Below, in pieces: positions 12,034-23,846 of a DNA stretch of 64,000 bases; position 1 is the first letter of the stretch; each line of letters opens with the position of its first letter. Made by a program: the position numbers and the translations under genes. The stretch comes from Ischnura elegans (lineage: Eukaryota > Arthropoda > Insecta > Odonata > Coenagrionidae): NCBI RefSeq assembly GCF_921293095.1, contig NC_060259.1:8742001-8806000 (forward strand). The letters are read 5' to 3'. The notes beneath the pieces were generated by a model. That model searched no databases, was not told where the DNA came from, and saw nothing but the letters and a program-made list of their open reading frames with translations.

Positions 12034-14251
12034 CAGTAAAACTTCGATTATACGCACTTCGATTTTACATCAAGTCTCGTTTTTACGCAGCGGCACTCAA
12101 GTCCGGCCGGAAAGCATAGGGAATTGCAATGGTGAAACTTCGATTTTATATCTTTTCTTGATTTTACGCAGTTTTTCGATTTTGCGCAGCATAACCCCAG
12201 CCCCTAAGAGGTCGCTAATCTTGATTTTACGCAGTTGTCTTTCGACTTGTTTTGAAAATCCGACTAGAGCAATATTCAGTTAGGTTATTATTTCGTCTCA
12301 ATGAGTTGCAAAAATGAATACAGGAACCGTTGAAATGACATCGCGCTGTTGAGCGTGAAACTAAATACTTCGCGAATCTAATTATTGCTTCCCCGTGAGC
12401 CCTCTCAGTAATATTTCAGGCTCCATTACGAACGCGAATGTCGCTCTTAGTTCAAATTCGCCGTAGAAGGATATCGAAACCTAAAACACACGGCAATTGC
12501 CATGTATGCGTAACTACTTTTGATTAAGACATGATCGCTGGAGATATTAACATAATCACCTTTAGTTTATTATTCGACTTATTGATCGACGCTGTTTATA
12601 TCCACAATTATGAGCTACGGAATATTTATCCCCAACGCAAGGCTTTCTAGAATTTTGCCAACGCTATGCTTTCCGTCGCCCCAGCGAAATATAACCGCGA
12701 AATGAGTCGTTAAAAATACTCCCGTGCCAAATTTTGGCTTCCAAGGTGATCCAAAAAAGATAGTCGTACTTCTAGTATGGACGTAAGTCGATGGTGATTC
12801 AACACGATGGTAAAAGCAGCCTGCATTGTCTCATTCCCAGGCTAACCCCACATCTGCGGGACAAATGGAGGCGAGGGAAAATTGCTTGCGCTGCGCGCTT
12901 ATCAGAACCGACTCAACTTGTATCTCATTGTCAGACGGTTTAAGTTAAACATGGTTGGAACTTGAATAGCTATTAGCTTAACTCCGCTAGGTGGCAAGCG
13001 TTTTAACGGAACGGGAGTCAATGCCCTCGGAGAATAACTCGCGTCGTCAATCGTCATGTAATCATTGAAGTCAAATTCAAGACGTGAGTGATAAGGCAGT
13101 CCCTTTAAACTCAGGAATGGCTTAGTACCATTAAATCGAAATACAAAAAGTGTCCGGTGTTGTCATCAGATATGGGGAAGCAAAATATTACGTGAAGCTG
13201 AGTCACACGGCTTGTGAGTCGAAGGTCCCGGCGCTGAATTCGCGGAAGAATGCCGACAGAGAAGCTATTCCCGGAAGAGTCAATCTACTAATGCTGAAAT
13301 TCCATGGGGAAATGCTTTTTAATGCATATAAATTATAAAGAAGGAAAATTTTTCAGGACTATTAGTCATTTTTTATTCATCACGGGCGGCATGACGGCAG
13401 TTGCGTGGTCATTTAAATAGCTCACTTAAAAAAAGTGATCTAAGCACCGGAAAAATCTGAATTTCCGAATATCCCGGGTCCTGTGTGCTCCGTATTATCT
13501 ATGGTATACTGTTTGGAGGTATCCAACAACTGGGGTCATTAGCGCCATGAAGTAAGGGCTGGGGGGATAGGTACCCTATGTTGGCATTAGCCAGGTTGTA
13601 ATGATAAGCTCAAAAGGGACCAGGACTTAACTTCCCATCTGATGGACAGAGTGGTGCACTGGAAGTGCCCTCCACATTAGACTCAAGTAGGGATAGGGCC
13701 ATCTCTGATAAGTCTCTGCTACTGCCAGGACTTGAACCCAGGCCCACAGGGTGTAAAGCCTTTGTGATGTATTAGCAAAATTTTGCACCCTGTTAATGGG
13801 GTTAATTTGGATGACTATCCTCAGGTATCTCATTTCTTCAATCTCCAATCTTTGTTTGTCTGCTGGTGGTTAAACGGATATCCTGAAAACTGCTTCTAAT
13901 GAGAATATTTTCGAAAATTAGCTTCTATGCGACCATTTGGTATCACCATTCCGAAATTTCTCCTGGGTAACAGAAGTAATCTTAGTGCCAGAAAGCATTT
14001 CAACCATTTTGTTCAACCATGGGAAACACTGTTCAGGAATGCAAAGTTGTTTCTCTTAAGGTAACACGTCATCTGTGGTGTTGCTTTTGAGTAAATAAGA
14101 TTATTAGGCTTCATTTTCCGAGCTATAATGAGATAGTGTTATCCTGAAAACTATACTCCTCCTCAATACCAACTCTTGATTTTACACACTTTGATTTTAC
14201 ACAGTGCCCATATTTCGGTCCCTCCAACTGCGTAAAATCAAAGTTTTACTG
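12034..14251. mobile_element. pogo/Tigger-like element, 2.2 kb, nonautonomous
   Basis: Left end TA|CAGTAAAACTTCGATTATACG and right end CGTAAAATCAAAGTTTTACTG|TA. Internal CGATTTTAC motifs recur inverted at both sides. The interior (12575-14100) is repeat B. The TA duplication is confirmed by the uninterrupted repeat-A relatives, which carry a single TA at this point. No transposase frame is present. Confidence 0.88.
12575..14100 (+). repeat. Repeat B, copy 2
   Basis: Colinear with 3883-5432 along its whole length, for example CGACTTATTGATCGAC, GGCTTTCTAGAATTTTGCCA, AAGTGTCCGGTGTTGT and AAGGTAACACGTCATCTGTG. It forms the body of the 12034-14251 element. Confidence 0.8.
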
Positions 14252-14359
14252 TATAAAGTTAAGATTGATTACCATACGTGCCGACGTGATTTGGTCTAAA
14301 GAACGAGTTCAAAATCTGAATTTGAGAGAGAGTCACTGAAGCATGTGAACATGGCAGGC

Positions 14360-14394
14360 ATTTTGGTGCAAAAGAACATCTTTTGCACCAAAAT
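14360..14394. repeat. Perfect 16-bp palindrome with 3-nt loop
   Basis: ATTTTGGTGCAAAAGA at 14360-14375 and its exact complement at 14379-14394 are separated by ACA. It sits exactly where similarity to the other repeat-A copies stops, suggesting a rearrangement or foldback insertion point. Confidence 0.75.
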
Positions 14395-16313
14395 AGTGTA
14401 ATTTTCAACGTGACAACTCCCGTTAAGCTACTGCTAATATTCACAGTGCCAGTGGTTGTAATGTACAAAGGTTGACAAGGTTGAAAAATATCAGCCAATA
14501 GTCATAATTATCAGTCTTCCATTGTGATTGAATTGTAAAAAGTGCTATTATGTTAACGATAAATGTCTAACAGTAGTGTAAAAATTGTCAGTGGCTAGTT
14601 CACTTCCGATGTTCACTGTAGAAATGACATTTCACAATCAAGCTATCAAGACCAAAACTGTATGTGAAGTTTGTTTTTCTATTTTATCAACGAATAGTAG
14701 TGAGAAAAGTCACCTGTGTCACTTGAGTGGGCTAATTTAAGACTTTACATCAGCGAATAAATAGTTTTCATCATAAGGAGCTCTGTCATTGTAAGTTGTA
14801 TGTGATGAATATAAGAATGGTAGTGACTTCCAGCTTTTGATTATTGTATTTACCCATTTCCCCACTATATTTTTATGGTATGTGCTAGTATATCGTTTAC
14901 GGATTTACCTATACTATTGAAATATGTTTTAGCTTGTGTGTCGGCAGCGGAACCGATTTGCGATCTCACATGTGAATTTTGTGCAGACTGTTTTGCTATG
15001 AATTTGTATTCGTGAAACCAATGAAATGGTGAAACTATGTCAAATTACCATGAAATAAAAGTTTCTTTTAATAATAAATGCATTTCTCATGTTTCTTTAC
15101 CTGTCCATTGCTTTTCGTAGATAACTGCCTAAAAGTTATTTTTCATCATTAAAGAGGGTGATTTTCTTGTGCTCTCTGAATTGGCATTAGCTTTCCAAAC
15201 CCCTCCTCTTACTTGAAAATACCACAGAGCAACAGATTATTTGTTTATCACAGGGGTTAAGTGTTTTTATCTGTGATTAAGGCTCTCCAGCTAAGTATTC
15301 GTGATGAATTTTCGGCAGGAAGAGAATCGGACCACCGTAGGACGGACTGGACTCTCTTCTCCGCTAATACGGCATTGCCAAATTCAACAGCATGGCTCAT
15401 CCACCGGTATTACAAGTTTCTTTTACACCTTGATTTTCCACCAACATATAGTAATAATTTGTCATAACAAATTTAATGAGGGTCGTGGCATCAATTTTTG
15501 GTGTCCTAAAAAGAGGCTGGTGTCCTAACACCCCCTACCACATGCCTTTTAGGTGGCTTGCGGGGTAGTATGTAGATGAAAATGAATTTCAGGTGTACTA
15601 TTCGAACGAGTGGCAATGTTATCAACCATTTTTCTGATAACTGTAACATACGAAGTGAAACGCCTGTACTTTGTTCCCGATACTGCATTTGTAGTGTTCC
15701 AAGTAATAATCGTGGCACAATATCAATAGGAGAACTTATCAAGAATAACAGCACATACACAAGTGACGAAGAGCTACAAAATCCTCCCTCAAAACAATGT
15801 TTACAGCGTGCTTTCAGTGTATTTTCTGACTCCTGATGGCAGTTTAGACACCTATGATGTCACGCTTTGCTTCGGCAGAGCTCGGGTTTCTTCGCACATT
15901 GGTAGGCTGAGAGAAATTTTTCTCGATTTTAAAGTCAATTTTTAAAAATTCGTTTGATAATGAATGGAGAAACTTTAGGTATTTTTGCGAGCTAATGCAT
16001 CCATTTTACCTGTTCAAAATAGTTTTTATAGTAATCGACGACCAACGCAAGTTCCCCATTGTGTACATGGAACTTTATTTGGGACCAGGAACAGCAAACG
16101 ATAAATGCACGAAAACAATCAATGCAGGAACCATAGATCGAGGTTCCACTGTAATACATACATCCACTTACAATAAGTTCAATATCATAGCATCCTCTTC
16201 ATTGAGTTAGCAAACAACAAAGGACTTTCTGGCCGTGTTGCGGAAGAGATTGAACTGTATTTTTGTGAACCTTCTCTTCCGACTTCTCGGAAACTGAACA
16301 TTAGAAAACAAAG

Positions 16314-18071
16314 GAATCTCTTCCAATACTTAAAAGGCTAGCGAAAAAGTTCCCCTGTGTTCCCCTTACTGCTGTTGCCAGTGAGATAGCCTTCTGCACC
16401 ACTGGCTCATTACGTGATACTAAGCATAACCACTTAGATCCTGAGCATTTAAATATAGTGTAGAGATGTGCGAATAGTATCCGCGAATACTAGAAAGTAT
16501 TCGATATTCGAGATTTCGAATAATTATGCTGAAGGTACAAGCTCGAATACCTCGAATACTTTGAATATCGCGCCATACACTGTCGCACACACGTCGTTGG
16601 TAGTTGACTCGGAAAAAGTAAGAGAACTCTAGTCGTTTAGAGCATGCAGCACCATTTAAGGCAAGTTGACGAATTACATCAAATTCGTGGATTACAGCGG
16701 TGAAAAGAGTGAAAAGAGAAAAAGTGGGGAGCTGAAAATGATCAGGTGAAAAAATCGGAAAATCCCCGGTTTTCCCCACCAGAAGACCCTCAGTGCGGTG
16801 GGATAGTAACTACATAGCACAATTCCCAAAATCCGCTACCCCCTCCGTCCATCAGCCCTCTGCCCCTCCTCCGTCGCTTTCCTCCTCTCCGAAATCAAAC
16901 AAAAGGCCCCAGCTCGCACAGGGTTCATATTACGAAGACCATAAATCAAAATCTTCAAAAGAAAATATCAAGTTACATGAGAATAATAGAATCGTGTTTC
17001 ACTCTTTCTCCCCCACTGACCTTTTTCTGCCTACCTGCTTCGAAGTTCCCCATTTCTGGAGGTCAACTGCTGCAAGAGTCATCTATTAGCCTAAAAGGTG
17101 TCTAGCAATGACTTTTGGCAATTGATATTACACCTTCATTGGATTGAAATATTAGTAATGTGTGCGTAATTTAAAAAAGAATAAGACCAAACGTGATGTA
17201 TTTCTGACTTTATTTAAGCATTTTACAAAAGGATATAAATGCCAAAATACGACCTAGACTTAGCATTCTGGTGAAACTCGATATCCTCGCAGCTGAGCTT
17301 CTCGGAAGTTAATGAGGTATTTTTTTCTGAAAACATATATCAAGTTACAATTTATGAGTTATGCTATAAATCTCTATTGTCACAGTCACAGATGAGGGGA
17401 TATTTTCTCAGGATACTTGGTTTCTCCCTGATAGCAATTCGAATTCATCCGCTTATCTCGTGAGAACTTCCAAAGATGGACTGAAAATAATCGAAGGAGG
17501 AGAAAATCTGGCAGAGAAGCACGTGCATTTTGCAAAATGCCCCGGATTGTCCGCTAGCACTTGACAGTAGGAGTGGGGGTAAAGCGAGCTACCTGTTGAA
17601 AATAAGAAGTTGGATGAAGCCGAGTATCAGATGGGCGTGCCGCTGAAATGGCATTTGGTAGATAAGACTTTATACCTCAGACAGAAATCCATCGCAGCAG
17701 TGTAAATGCCGAGACGGCATGAAATCATTTTTACGCGAGGTGGTGTATCCCCTTAGGATATTTGAAAGAGATGTTAGTTGAATCAACTATATGCCCAAAT
17801 TGTTTCCATAAAATTAAAATATTCCATTAATCAGCTAAATTCCTGTTTGAATCCTTTAAAGGAAATCACAATTACTCGCCAAAATCCTGATTTACTGCTG
17901 GGTAGGCAACCTAGTCAAACGTTCCTGCATTCATCGTTTAGTATTCTAGGTATTCGAAATTCGAGGTATTTGAATATTCGAGCAATTATTTAATATTGGA
18001 ATTCGATATTCAGGTTCGAAAAATCTGCTATTCGACCCATCTCTAATATAGTGCTTTTTAAAATAACTTGA
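16314..18071 (+). pseudogene. hAT transposase C-terminal end, split by a hAT insertion
   Basis: From 16314 an open frame reads ESLPILKRLAKKFPCVPLTA, then VASEIAFCTTGSLRDTKHNH and LDPEHLNIV. It resumes after the inserted element as LFKIT and stops at 18071. The pattern (L..LA..F..VP.T...SE..F.T.G......N.LDPEHLN.V.F) is the dimerisation region at the end of hAT transposases. Upstream of 16314 the frame is lost, so only the last ~55 codons survive. The 8-bp duplication of the insertion covers the last bases of ...NIV. Confidence 0.65.
16461..18045. mobile_element. hAT element, 1585 bp, nonautonomous
   Basis: Flanked by a perfect 8-bp duplication, ATATAGTG (16453-16460 and 18046-18053). Termini are TAGAGATGTGCGAATAG and CTATTCGACCCATCTCTA. 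Subterminal TTCGAATA/TATTCGA repeats are dense at both ends, as usual in hAT elements. The interior has no transposase domain. The ends closely resemble those of the hAT at 22425-28232, which may be a source of transposase for the family. Confidence 0.9.
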
Positions 18072-19649
18072 AAGCTTAGAAAAGGGTGTTTTTAATTAGT
18101 AAAAATATTAAAATGTGTATGACAATCAAAATAGCATTCCTTTGATTGTACTGATCTAGAAGAAACTTGAGTAATTACTTCATTTTATAGCAAAAAATTA
18201 AAAATGCATTTAAATGAAAAAATATCAGAAGTTCCCACTCTGGAAATCAAGGATCCGATCTGGATCTGTGCACCCATACTAACACGTTTTAATTTTTATT
18301 AAATATAAGAATATAATTTTTTGCATTTTTAACATTTGTTTTTCATGAAATTACCTGAATACATAATAAATTAAAATTTAGCTACAAAAAGTGACTTCCC
18401 AAATATCCATCACTTTTCACCACTCAAGCTTGTAGTGGTTCTATCTATGGCGCAATAGATCTGGCAATATCCCCATCACAATAATTGTATAAATAGAAAA
18501 ATAAATTTAGAACCTGAATCCTAAAAAACTGGAGTATGGTACAAATGTGCGTAAGATGTCCACCCCTCTTTATCAGCATCTAATCAAAGAAAAAACATTT
18601 GGGCTCTTTTTCTCCTATTCTGAGGAGTTGCATGGGCCATGGAGAAAGAAAACTTTGAACCAGGGAGTTTTGAATAAACTGTGCTTCCACTTCCAGCAAT
18701 TATCAATCTTGGGATATTCTCCTAAGTTCATGCAGCCTATTTCATAGGCAAGTATAGACCTCAACGGTAAGCATTCAGTAGTAGCCTTAGTGTTATAATA
18801 ATTAAATTTTTTGAGAAATGGCTGCCTTTCTTCTCATTGGGAAGCTATTTCTTCATTAAAACCAATGTACCCATCCCACATTTACCAGACTTACCATTTG
18901 CTTAAACTTGCCAGATTATTTTCATCTCTCTTGCAATTTCAAGCACTTTCAAAAAACACTTCCTTCAACATTACATATCCAAATTATCATCTCCTCCAAT
19001 GTATTCTGATAGCCTTTGTTCAAGGAGAGGAGAGCTAGCAGATCTCCCCAAAAAGGCCTTCTGTCCCTACTATTTTCGGATGCATAATTTTGACACATAG
19101 TGCTTTCGTCCAGCAGCATGGTTTCTTCATCTGCCATCAAAGATTGCAACTTTTTCCCTTGTCCATTTTAGAGCAACACTAAGCTGTATACACAAATGTT
19201 AATACATAATCAAAATATTCTCTCAGTTGTGCTTAGGGTATGTGCATACAGTAGAGCCACACACAGCTTCCGAATGATGGAAATAGAAAAAGTTAGGAAT
19301 GTGAAAAATTTCAGTGCTTGCACTTGCAGCCAATCGCTGTCCTTCAAGTACACCCCACGCCCTCACCTTCCCTAACAATCAGTTTTTACAATTTTATCAG
19401 CAACTGTGTATCCTGTGTCACCCTAAAATTAGTTAGCGAGTGATCCCCACCCTCTTGATGACTCCCCCTGGACACCAAGGTCACTCAGCTCTGAAGGGAT
19501 TTGAAAGTCTGGCAGCCAGGTCCAAAATTTGTCTAAGATGCACACCCTCATTTTCAGCAGCTTTCAATAGAACTCTGCGCTTTAAAGGTTAACCATGAGT
19601 GAGATGATACCACAACAATCAAGATTACATTAACTTAATTAATACTCAC

Positions 19650-19821
19650 TCTTGGGTAAGGAATCCCAGTAGTACTTTTCTCAAAAGCAGGAAGAAGACG
19701 TGAAGCCAAGTCATGGGCCAGATGTAATAGCTCTCCATCATACCAGTCTGGTTTTAAATCTCCAAATGGTTTTTCAGGGTCCATCATCAACAAATGAGCA
19801 GATATCAATGATCCAAGCACT
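19650..19821 (-). CDS. Edem1: EDEM1 coding exon 3
   Basis: The acceptor is TTCTTCCAG|AGTGC and the donor is AAGA|GTGAGTATT. The first base completes an Arg codon left open by exon 2. The product reads [40 protein letters not shown] and [17 protein letters not shown]. GSLxSAH, PFGD, AHDLAxRLLPAFE and TGIPYPR are typical of EDEM proteins. The 172-bp exon ends in phase 0. It is 10.2 kb from exon 2 because of the nested hAT/pogo/Harbinger block in the intron. Confidence 0.92.
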
Positions 19822-20419
19822 CTGGAAGAAAGATTGACTTTTTCAGCTTTTAAGAGTTCTAGGGACAATTACATCCTCAAAATGGCAGTAAAAGCTACAA
19901 CCACTTTGTCAGTTTTACCACTTTGTTCAACCAGTATTTGCCACAGTTCCAAAGGCATTGACACCTTATTTGCCTGAGAATAAACATTTCTACCTTGATA
20001 TTTCCTAATGACCACAATGAATTCCACTTCCAGGCATACTTTCATACCTCACACACACAGTTTTGGCTTCACCAGCCCAAGGAAATCATTGTTAAATATG
20101 CCGCGATTCTGATGAGAGGCATACTATGAATGGTACTATATTTTATAGGGATGTGTGAGTAGTACTTCTTGATCTCGAGTCAAGCTGAAAACTATTCATA
20201 TTCCAACAACAAGAATAGAAGCAATGAGAGAGCCTGGGCACAGCTACAGCCACTATTTGTTTCACTTTTCAGAACCTCAACTAACAAGGGGAAACCACTT
20301 ACCTTGCCCCGATAATGATTAAAAAAATTTTCTCACGCCTATGTTGGCTGCAATTTAAATTAGTGAAATACTTGTTGCCGCAAGATCAAAAGGAAGACTA
20401 CAAAATATAGTGCCGTGAC

Positions 20420-20492
20420 AAAGCTTCGAACGCTGGCCCCCTAGTGGTGAGAGCCGGAGACGCTCTCACCACTAGACCAACCGAACAATCTG
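20420..20492 (-). repeat. tRNA-like (SINE-type) sequence with internal palindrome
   Basis: On the minus strand TGGTCTAGTGGTGAGAGC matches a Pol III A box, and GCGTTCGAAGC about 40 nt later resembles a B box. In between, 20441-20475 is a perfect inverted repeat with 14-bp arms (CTAGTGGTGAGAGC) and a 7-nt loop, so the A-box region is followed by its own complement. The anticodon arm is not foldable as a tRNA. Probably a degenerate tRNA-derived SINE head. Confidence 0.45.
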
Positions 20493-20523
20493 TGAGATGC
20501 TGTGTTATTTTGGGATTATATAG

Positions 20524-20686
20524 AGCTTGTTAAAAATAAAACTCGAAAATTAATTAATTACAGCCAAACTAAGGCCCATTCAATGGAACCACTATCGGTT
20601 TAAAGATGTGTTCGCAATTCTGAATGCCATAAAAAATTCGGCATTGAAAAAGGTGGAGCAAGATACGTGGTCTCCCCTTGTAAATG
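20524..20686 (+). repeat. Dispersed repeat C, copy 2
   Basis: Same orientation and order as 3668-3833. It follows the tRNA-like sequence by about 30 bp, so repeat C may be the body of that SINE or an unrelated neighbour. Confidence 0.55.
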
Positions 20687-20689
20687 TGA

Positions 20690-22416
20690 ACCGACTCACA
20701 CTTAGAACAAAACTTTCCTCAAATCACAATGCATCTTGTTATCGACGAGACGATGATCATCGCAACTATGATTAAAATAAGGTCTCAAGGGAAGACAAAA
20801 TCATACATTAGATGATCCCCGCCCCCATACATAAGACCCAAAGTTTAAGTAGAGCCGAAAGAACCCTTATCATTTTTGACGCGGTACAGAATGGGCCATT
20901 ACTCATCCCGCTATTATGCAAACAAGTCAAAGTCACCAACCACCCCTATTCTCAAAAATATAATGCCACTGCTGATGCATTTCTCTTGTGTTCGTTTACA
21001 GTGGTGTGCTTAAGAATTGATTACCAAATACTTTTAAAGCTTTAGTTACCAACTGTGGTGAAGAGGCTATGACCGTTAGCGAAAGGCAAAAAGTGCACTG
21101 TTTTTCAATGTAGAGATCCAATCTCGCATTCTTATTTTATTGTAATATTCCGGAACTTAATATTGTAAATAACATTTCCACTTCACCAGAGTGAGGTAAT
21201 TCCTAACTGAAGTTCTGAAGTAAACTACCCAAAATGTATTTCATTCGATATGCTGATTGTTCAACGAAGCGATGAACATCAGTAGGATATATATTGTTTC
21301 TTGAAGCGGAAAAATCTTCCCTCACCAAAAATCTCTTCCTCGTCAAAACAACAGCCTCACCTTGCCAACCTACCTAATGGCAAAACGATCGCTTTGGGAG
21401 GCGGGAGCTTTCAGTGCAGACTCAGGCCAGGAAGGAAATCCTAATGAGGTGCGGTCATTAAAAATTCATAACTCCCCTTGTAATCGAGATAAAGTTACAA
21501 TACTTTCACCAAAAATTAATTTATAGTTTTATTCAAATTTCATACACAGCATATATGGACCTATATCGTAAGAAACAAAAATAAGCAGGCAATTGATTTG
21601 TATCCTGCAAAATTCCAGATTTTTCATCCATAAGATATATAAACAAACATAACAACATTGAAACTGAGTTATGAACATATTAAAGTTTACCAGTATGGGA
21701 AAAAATGTGCAATAAATGTTTCCTGCAAGTTTCAACTTAATACTAAGAACAGTGTGCCAGCATTGGATTAGGAATACAAACTCGGAAAAGTCAAGTTACT
21801 AGACGAAATTCGAGGAAATATTGTTCATAACAATTGTTATAATCAAAATCGACTCACTATTGTCTCCACTAAACATAGTGACCCTTTCTGCTTCAAAATA
21901 TATTTTTATACTTGTGAAAAGAGCAAATAAAAAAATAGCAAAAAATTGTTCCTCGCCATCTGATTAATTGTTCCAGAACTACATCAAAAATGATTTTTGT
22001 ACGTGCGGTGAGCCCTCTATATATACTTACTCTATTATACTACAGAGGTTGAGTTTTCGCTCACTTCTTTAAAATAGGAGTCACCACCAACTCACAAGGA
22101 GTAATCAGGGATATTGCGAAGTGTTGCTATATATGTTCCTTTTCTTTGTACATACATATACTTAATTTCCATTTTGGACACTATATTTTCTTTATGTGTT
22201 TTATGTATCTGTTACGTATTTTTTTTGTTTTTGCACTCCAGCAGTTGAGTGAAAGAGTATAAAATAGGAAAATGTGTGTGCAGCATAGGCCAAATTAAAA
22301 TTCAAAATTAGGGATAATTTGTTAATAAGTGAGTCCACAATCCTAAATAGAGGTGAAAGTCTCAAGAGGGTGCCGAATTCCAAGTCTATTTCTATTTTTA
22401 TTTCATGTATGATTGT
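20690..22416. other. EDEM1 intron 2, no recognised feature
   Basis: AT-rich intronic DNA without a recognisable gene, element end or strong inverted repeat. Confidence 0.5.
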
Positions 22417-23846
22417 ATTACGAGTAGAGATGGGACGAATCCTATATTTTCTCGAATCCGAATCCAAATCCGAATCTCAGAAGGTTCTCGAATATTTCGA
22501 ATCTCGAATCTTTCGAATCCACCAAATAAATTGATTATTAATTCAAAGAAAAGAGAAGCAATGCTTAAAAAGAGGGAGCTTTAAACTGTTGCTGAATTTC
22601 ATACCTTCATGTGGCAAGAAATGAATTTGTGAAAACTCACTTTTACATGAAATATGTACAGTAGAACCTCACTTATGAAACTTTCAGCGGAAAACCAAAA
22701 AAAGTTTCATAAGTGAGGAAGTTTCATATGTGAGGTTTTTCGGTATTCAGCATGAAATCCTTTCCTATAGGGGCCGGTTTGTTTCCAGGATGCAATTACT
22801 CATTTGGAGGCAAGAAATTGAAGCCTAATAATCTTATTTTCACACAAGCAACACCACAGATGATGTGTTACTTTAAGAGAAATATAATTCTACATTCCTG
22901 AACAACATTATCCGCGGTTGAACATCTAGCATTTCTGGTACTGATCTGCAAGGCTATCATACTGGAGAGATTTCGGAATGATGACACTAAATGTTCACAG
23001 AGAAGCCAATTTTTTAAAAAAGTTGACTCATTAAAAGCAGTTTCAGGAAATTCATTTCACCACCTATAGGCAAACCCATGATTGTAGATTAAAGAAATGA
23101 AATACCTAAGGAAAGTCATCCAAATTAACCCCATAACTAGGGAGCAAAATTTCACTAATGTATCACGAAGGCTTCCCACCCTATGGACCAGGGTTCATGT
23201 CATGGCCGAGGCAGAAAGTTTTCAGAGATGGCTGTATCCCTGCTTGAAAGTAGTGTGGACGGAACTTCCAGTGCAACACCATGTCCGGCAGATGGAACAT
23301 TAAGCCCTGGTTAAGCCTATTGTTACAACCTGGCTAATTCCAACACAGGGTTTCTATACTCCCTCCCTTACCTCATGTCGAAAATGACCCCAGCTGTCGG
23401 TTTCTTCCCTCTAAATACCATGCCATAGATAATATGGAGCACCCGGCAGTGGCGTAATTATGGTGGGTCGATGAGGGGATAGATCCCCCTCCAAAGCCGC
23501 AGAGAATTGAAAAAAAAAAATTTAAAACAAAAGTCTAGCTTTGATAAACAACAACTGCATCTACTTAAAGCTAAATTTTAGGAGCCAAAATGATGTAAAA
23601 CATATTTACAGGCATGCTCTTTTTTTAAATTTTCCGGGAATCCCCGATGCCTCGGGGGGGAGGGGGGGGGGGCGCCCCTCAGGTACTACCATCACCCCCA
23701 AAGCATATTCCTAGTTGCGCCACTGGTATCCGGGATATTCCGTGACTAATTGTAAGACTTTTCCGGTGCTTAGATCACTTTTTTAAGTGAGCATTTGAAA
23801 TAACCGCACAACTGCCGTCATTGATGATTGAACAAAAATATATTAA

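Larger units (their letters stand above)
11877..14360 (+). repeat. Repeat A interior copy, split by the pogo-like element
   Basis: 11877-12033 and 14254-14360 are colinear with 34216-34484 and 45702-45966 (AACGACGAAGAACAAAAGCA, GCAGATTGTTTCCCAAT, AGTTCAAAATCTGAATTTGA). Those two relatives are uninterrupted and read CCAAAATAAAGTTAAG at the junction. Here the same place is split by 12034-14251 between duplicated TAs. Similarity ends at 14360, where a short palindrome begins. Confidence 0.8.
11446..19649 (-). other. EDEM1 intron 3 (8.2 kb)
   Basis: Bounded by the exon 3 donor GTGAGT (19649) and the exon 4 acceptor CCAG (11446). It holds a repeat-A copy split by a pogo-like element, a transposase pseudogene and a hAT element. 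Between 14395 and 16313, and between 18072 and 19649, I see no gene or clear element. A stretch ending GAAATAAAAG..AATAAATG (about 15050-15085) looks like a polyadenylation region of an unidentified retrocopy or transcript. Confidence 0.8.
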
